Below are positions 63,687-64,000 of a stretch of DNA of 64,000 nt, piece by piece (the stretch's first letter is position 1; each line of letters begins with the position of its first letter). The stretch lies in assembly GCA_946406115.1 (NCBI GenBank), contig OX291561.1:6068273-6132272 (forward strand), read 5' to 3'. The notes beneath the pieces were generated by a model. The model did no database searches. It had not been told where the DNA came from and saw only the letters and a program-made list of their open reading frames with translations. The stretch comes from Apoda limacodes. Lineage: Eukaryota; Arthropoda; Insecta; Lepidoptera; Limacodidae. The translations under genes were made by a program, and so were the position numbers.

Positions 63687-63808
63687 AACGCAGCAGGCAG
63701 TCGGCGCGGGAGTGCCGAGCGCGCAAGAAGCTGCGTTACCAGTACTTGGAAGAGCTGGTGGCGGACAGAGAAAGGGCTGTACTTTCGCTCAGGAAGGAAC
63801 TGGATAAG
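63687..63808 (+). CDS. Crebl2: CREBL2 / REPTOR-BP-like bZIP factor, basic region and leucine zipper exon (partial gene)
   Basis: The acceptor TTTCATCAG and the donor AAG|GTACGG frame 122 bases. With the last base of the previous exon they read [20 protein letters not shown] then [21 protein letters not shown]. The R-x-SAR-CRARKK stretch is the DNA-binding basic region; the leucines at LEEL, AVLSL and KELD form the start of the heptad zipper. The [11 protein letters not shown] sequence is specific for CREBL2 as against other CREB/ATF proteins. The rest of the zipper and the C-terminus lie beyond the window; the last 192 bases are intron. Nothing suggests that it is a pseudogene. Confidence 0.92.
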
Positions 63809-64000
63809 GTACGGTTGCAACGACTCCTGTGTCCATTTTAACATGATTGTCACCCCTGGCATACTTTGGACACTTCATACAACAATCGCATCGTTTGCGT
63901 GTTCTACGTATACGAGCAGTAATAAAATAACAAATAATTAATAATAAAAGAGTGATTTGAAGAGTGAAGAGTTTTATGGAATAAGCAACAGGTCTTTAAT
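63809..64000 (+). other. CREBL2 intron, continuing past the window
   Basis: Begins GTACGG; AT-rich, no acceptor seen before the window ends. Confidence 0.6.

Overview
The window is AT-rich eukaryotic DNA, most likely from a moth or butterfly. It has no operon or bacterial signal. It contains spliced exons with GT/AG borders and a dense, layered set of decayed transposons. The repeat ends are ones I know from Lepidoptera: TC...CTAG Helitrons with an ACTAATATTATAAA start, a LINE tail containing CCATCAGGCGGACCGT, and the GGGTTCCGTA...GAGTCGGACTCGCAC repeat. This assignment rests on recognition, not a search.

One host gene is clear. At 63090-63231 and 63687-63808 two phase-compatible exons encode the basic leucine zipper core of a CREBL2 / REPTOR-BP transcription factor; the gene continues past the right edge. 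Two short exon-like segments upstream (44908-44958 and 49598-49706) end in good splice donors and could be its 5' exons, which would make much of the right half a long intron.

The rest is mobile DNA. 1-6 kb: an old BEL/Pao relic, then a BEL/Pao provirus (1852-5925) with both LTRs and a 5-bp target duplication but a wrecked interior. 6-20 kb: a Jockey-type LINE copy, a pogo-type transposase relic beside a DUF7869-type relic, an RTE-like LINE, a second and longer Jockey-type LINE, and two different piggyBac transposase relics in a row. 20-25 kb: LINE fragments in AT-rich DNA. 25.5-34.5 kb: a SWIM-type zinc-finger gene relic whose two exons are 6.2 kb apart, with a 4.7-kb composite DNA transposon between them, then nested inverted-repeat elements. 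34.8-50.7 kb: Helitrons, a terminal-inverted-repeat element, inverted Jockey copies, small MITEs, an FP-like ORF1 relic and a second RTE copy. 50-62 kb: mostly silent AT-rich DNA with two Helitrons, a foldback element and a third BEL/Pao relic that carries a 140-150 bp tandem array.

The most interesting object is the composite at 27026-31722. It has terminal inverted repeats beginning GG, an 8-bp target duplication (ATTTGGTC) and a two-exon gene fragment that looks like the N-terminus of a Merlin/IS1016-type transposase. Inside it is a near-perfect palindrome with arms of about 1.5 kb. Its internal junctions carry a second 8-bp duplication (CGCGAAAC, inverted at one junction), taken from its own exon 1. 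This reads as a transposon that inserted into a copy of itself and then had its centre flipped. Each arm also carries a tRNA-like RNA polymerase III promoter and an array of 116-bp hairpin repeats.
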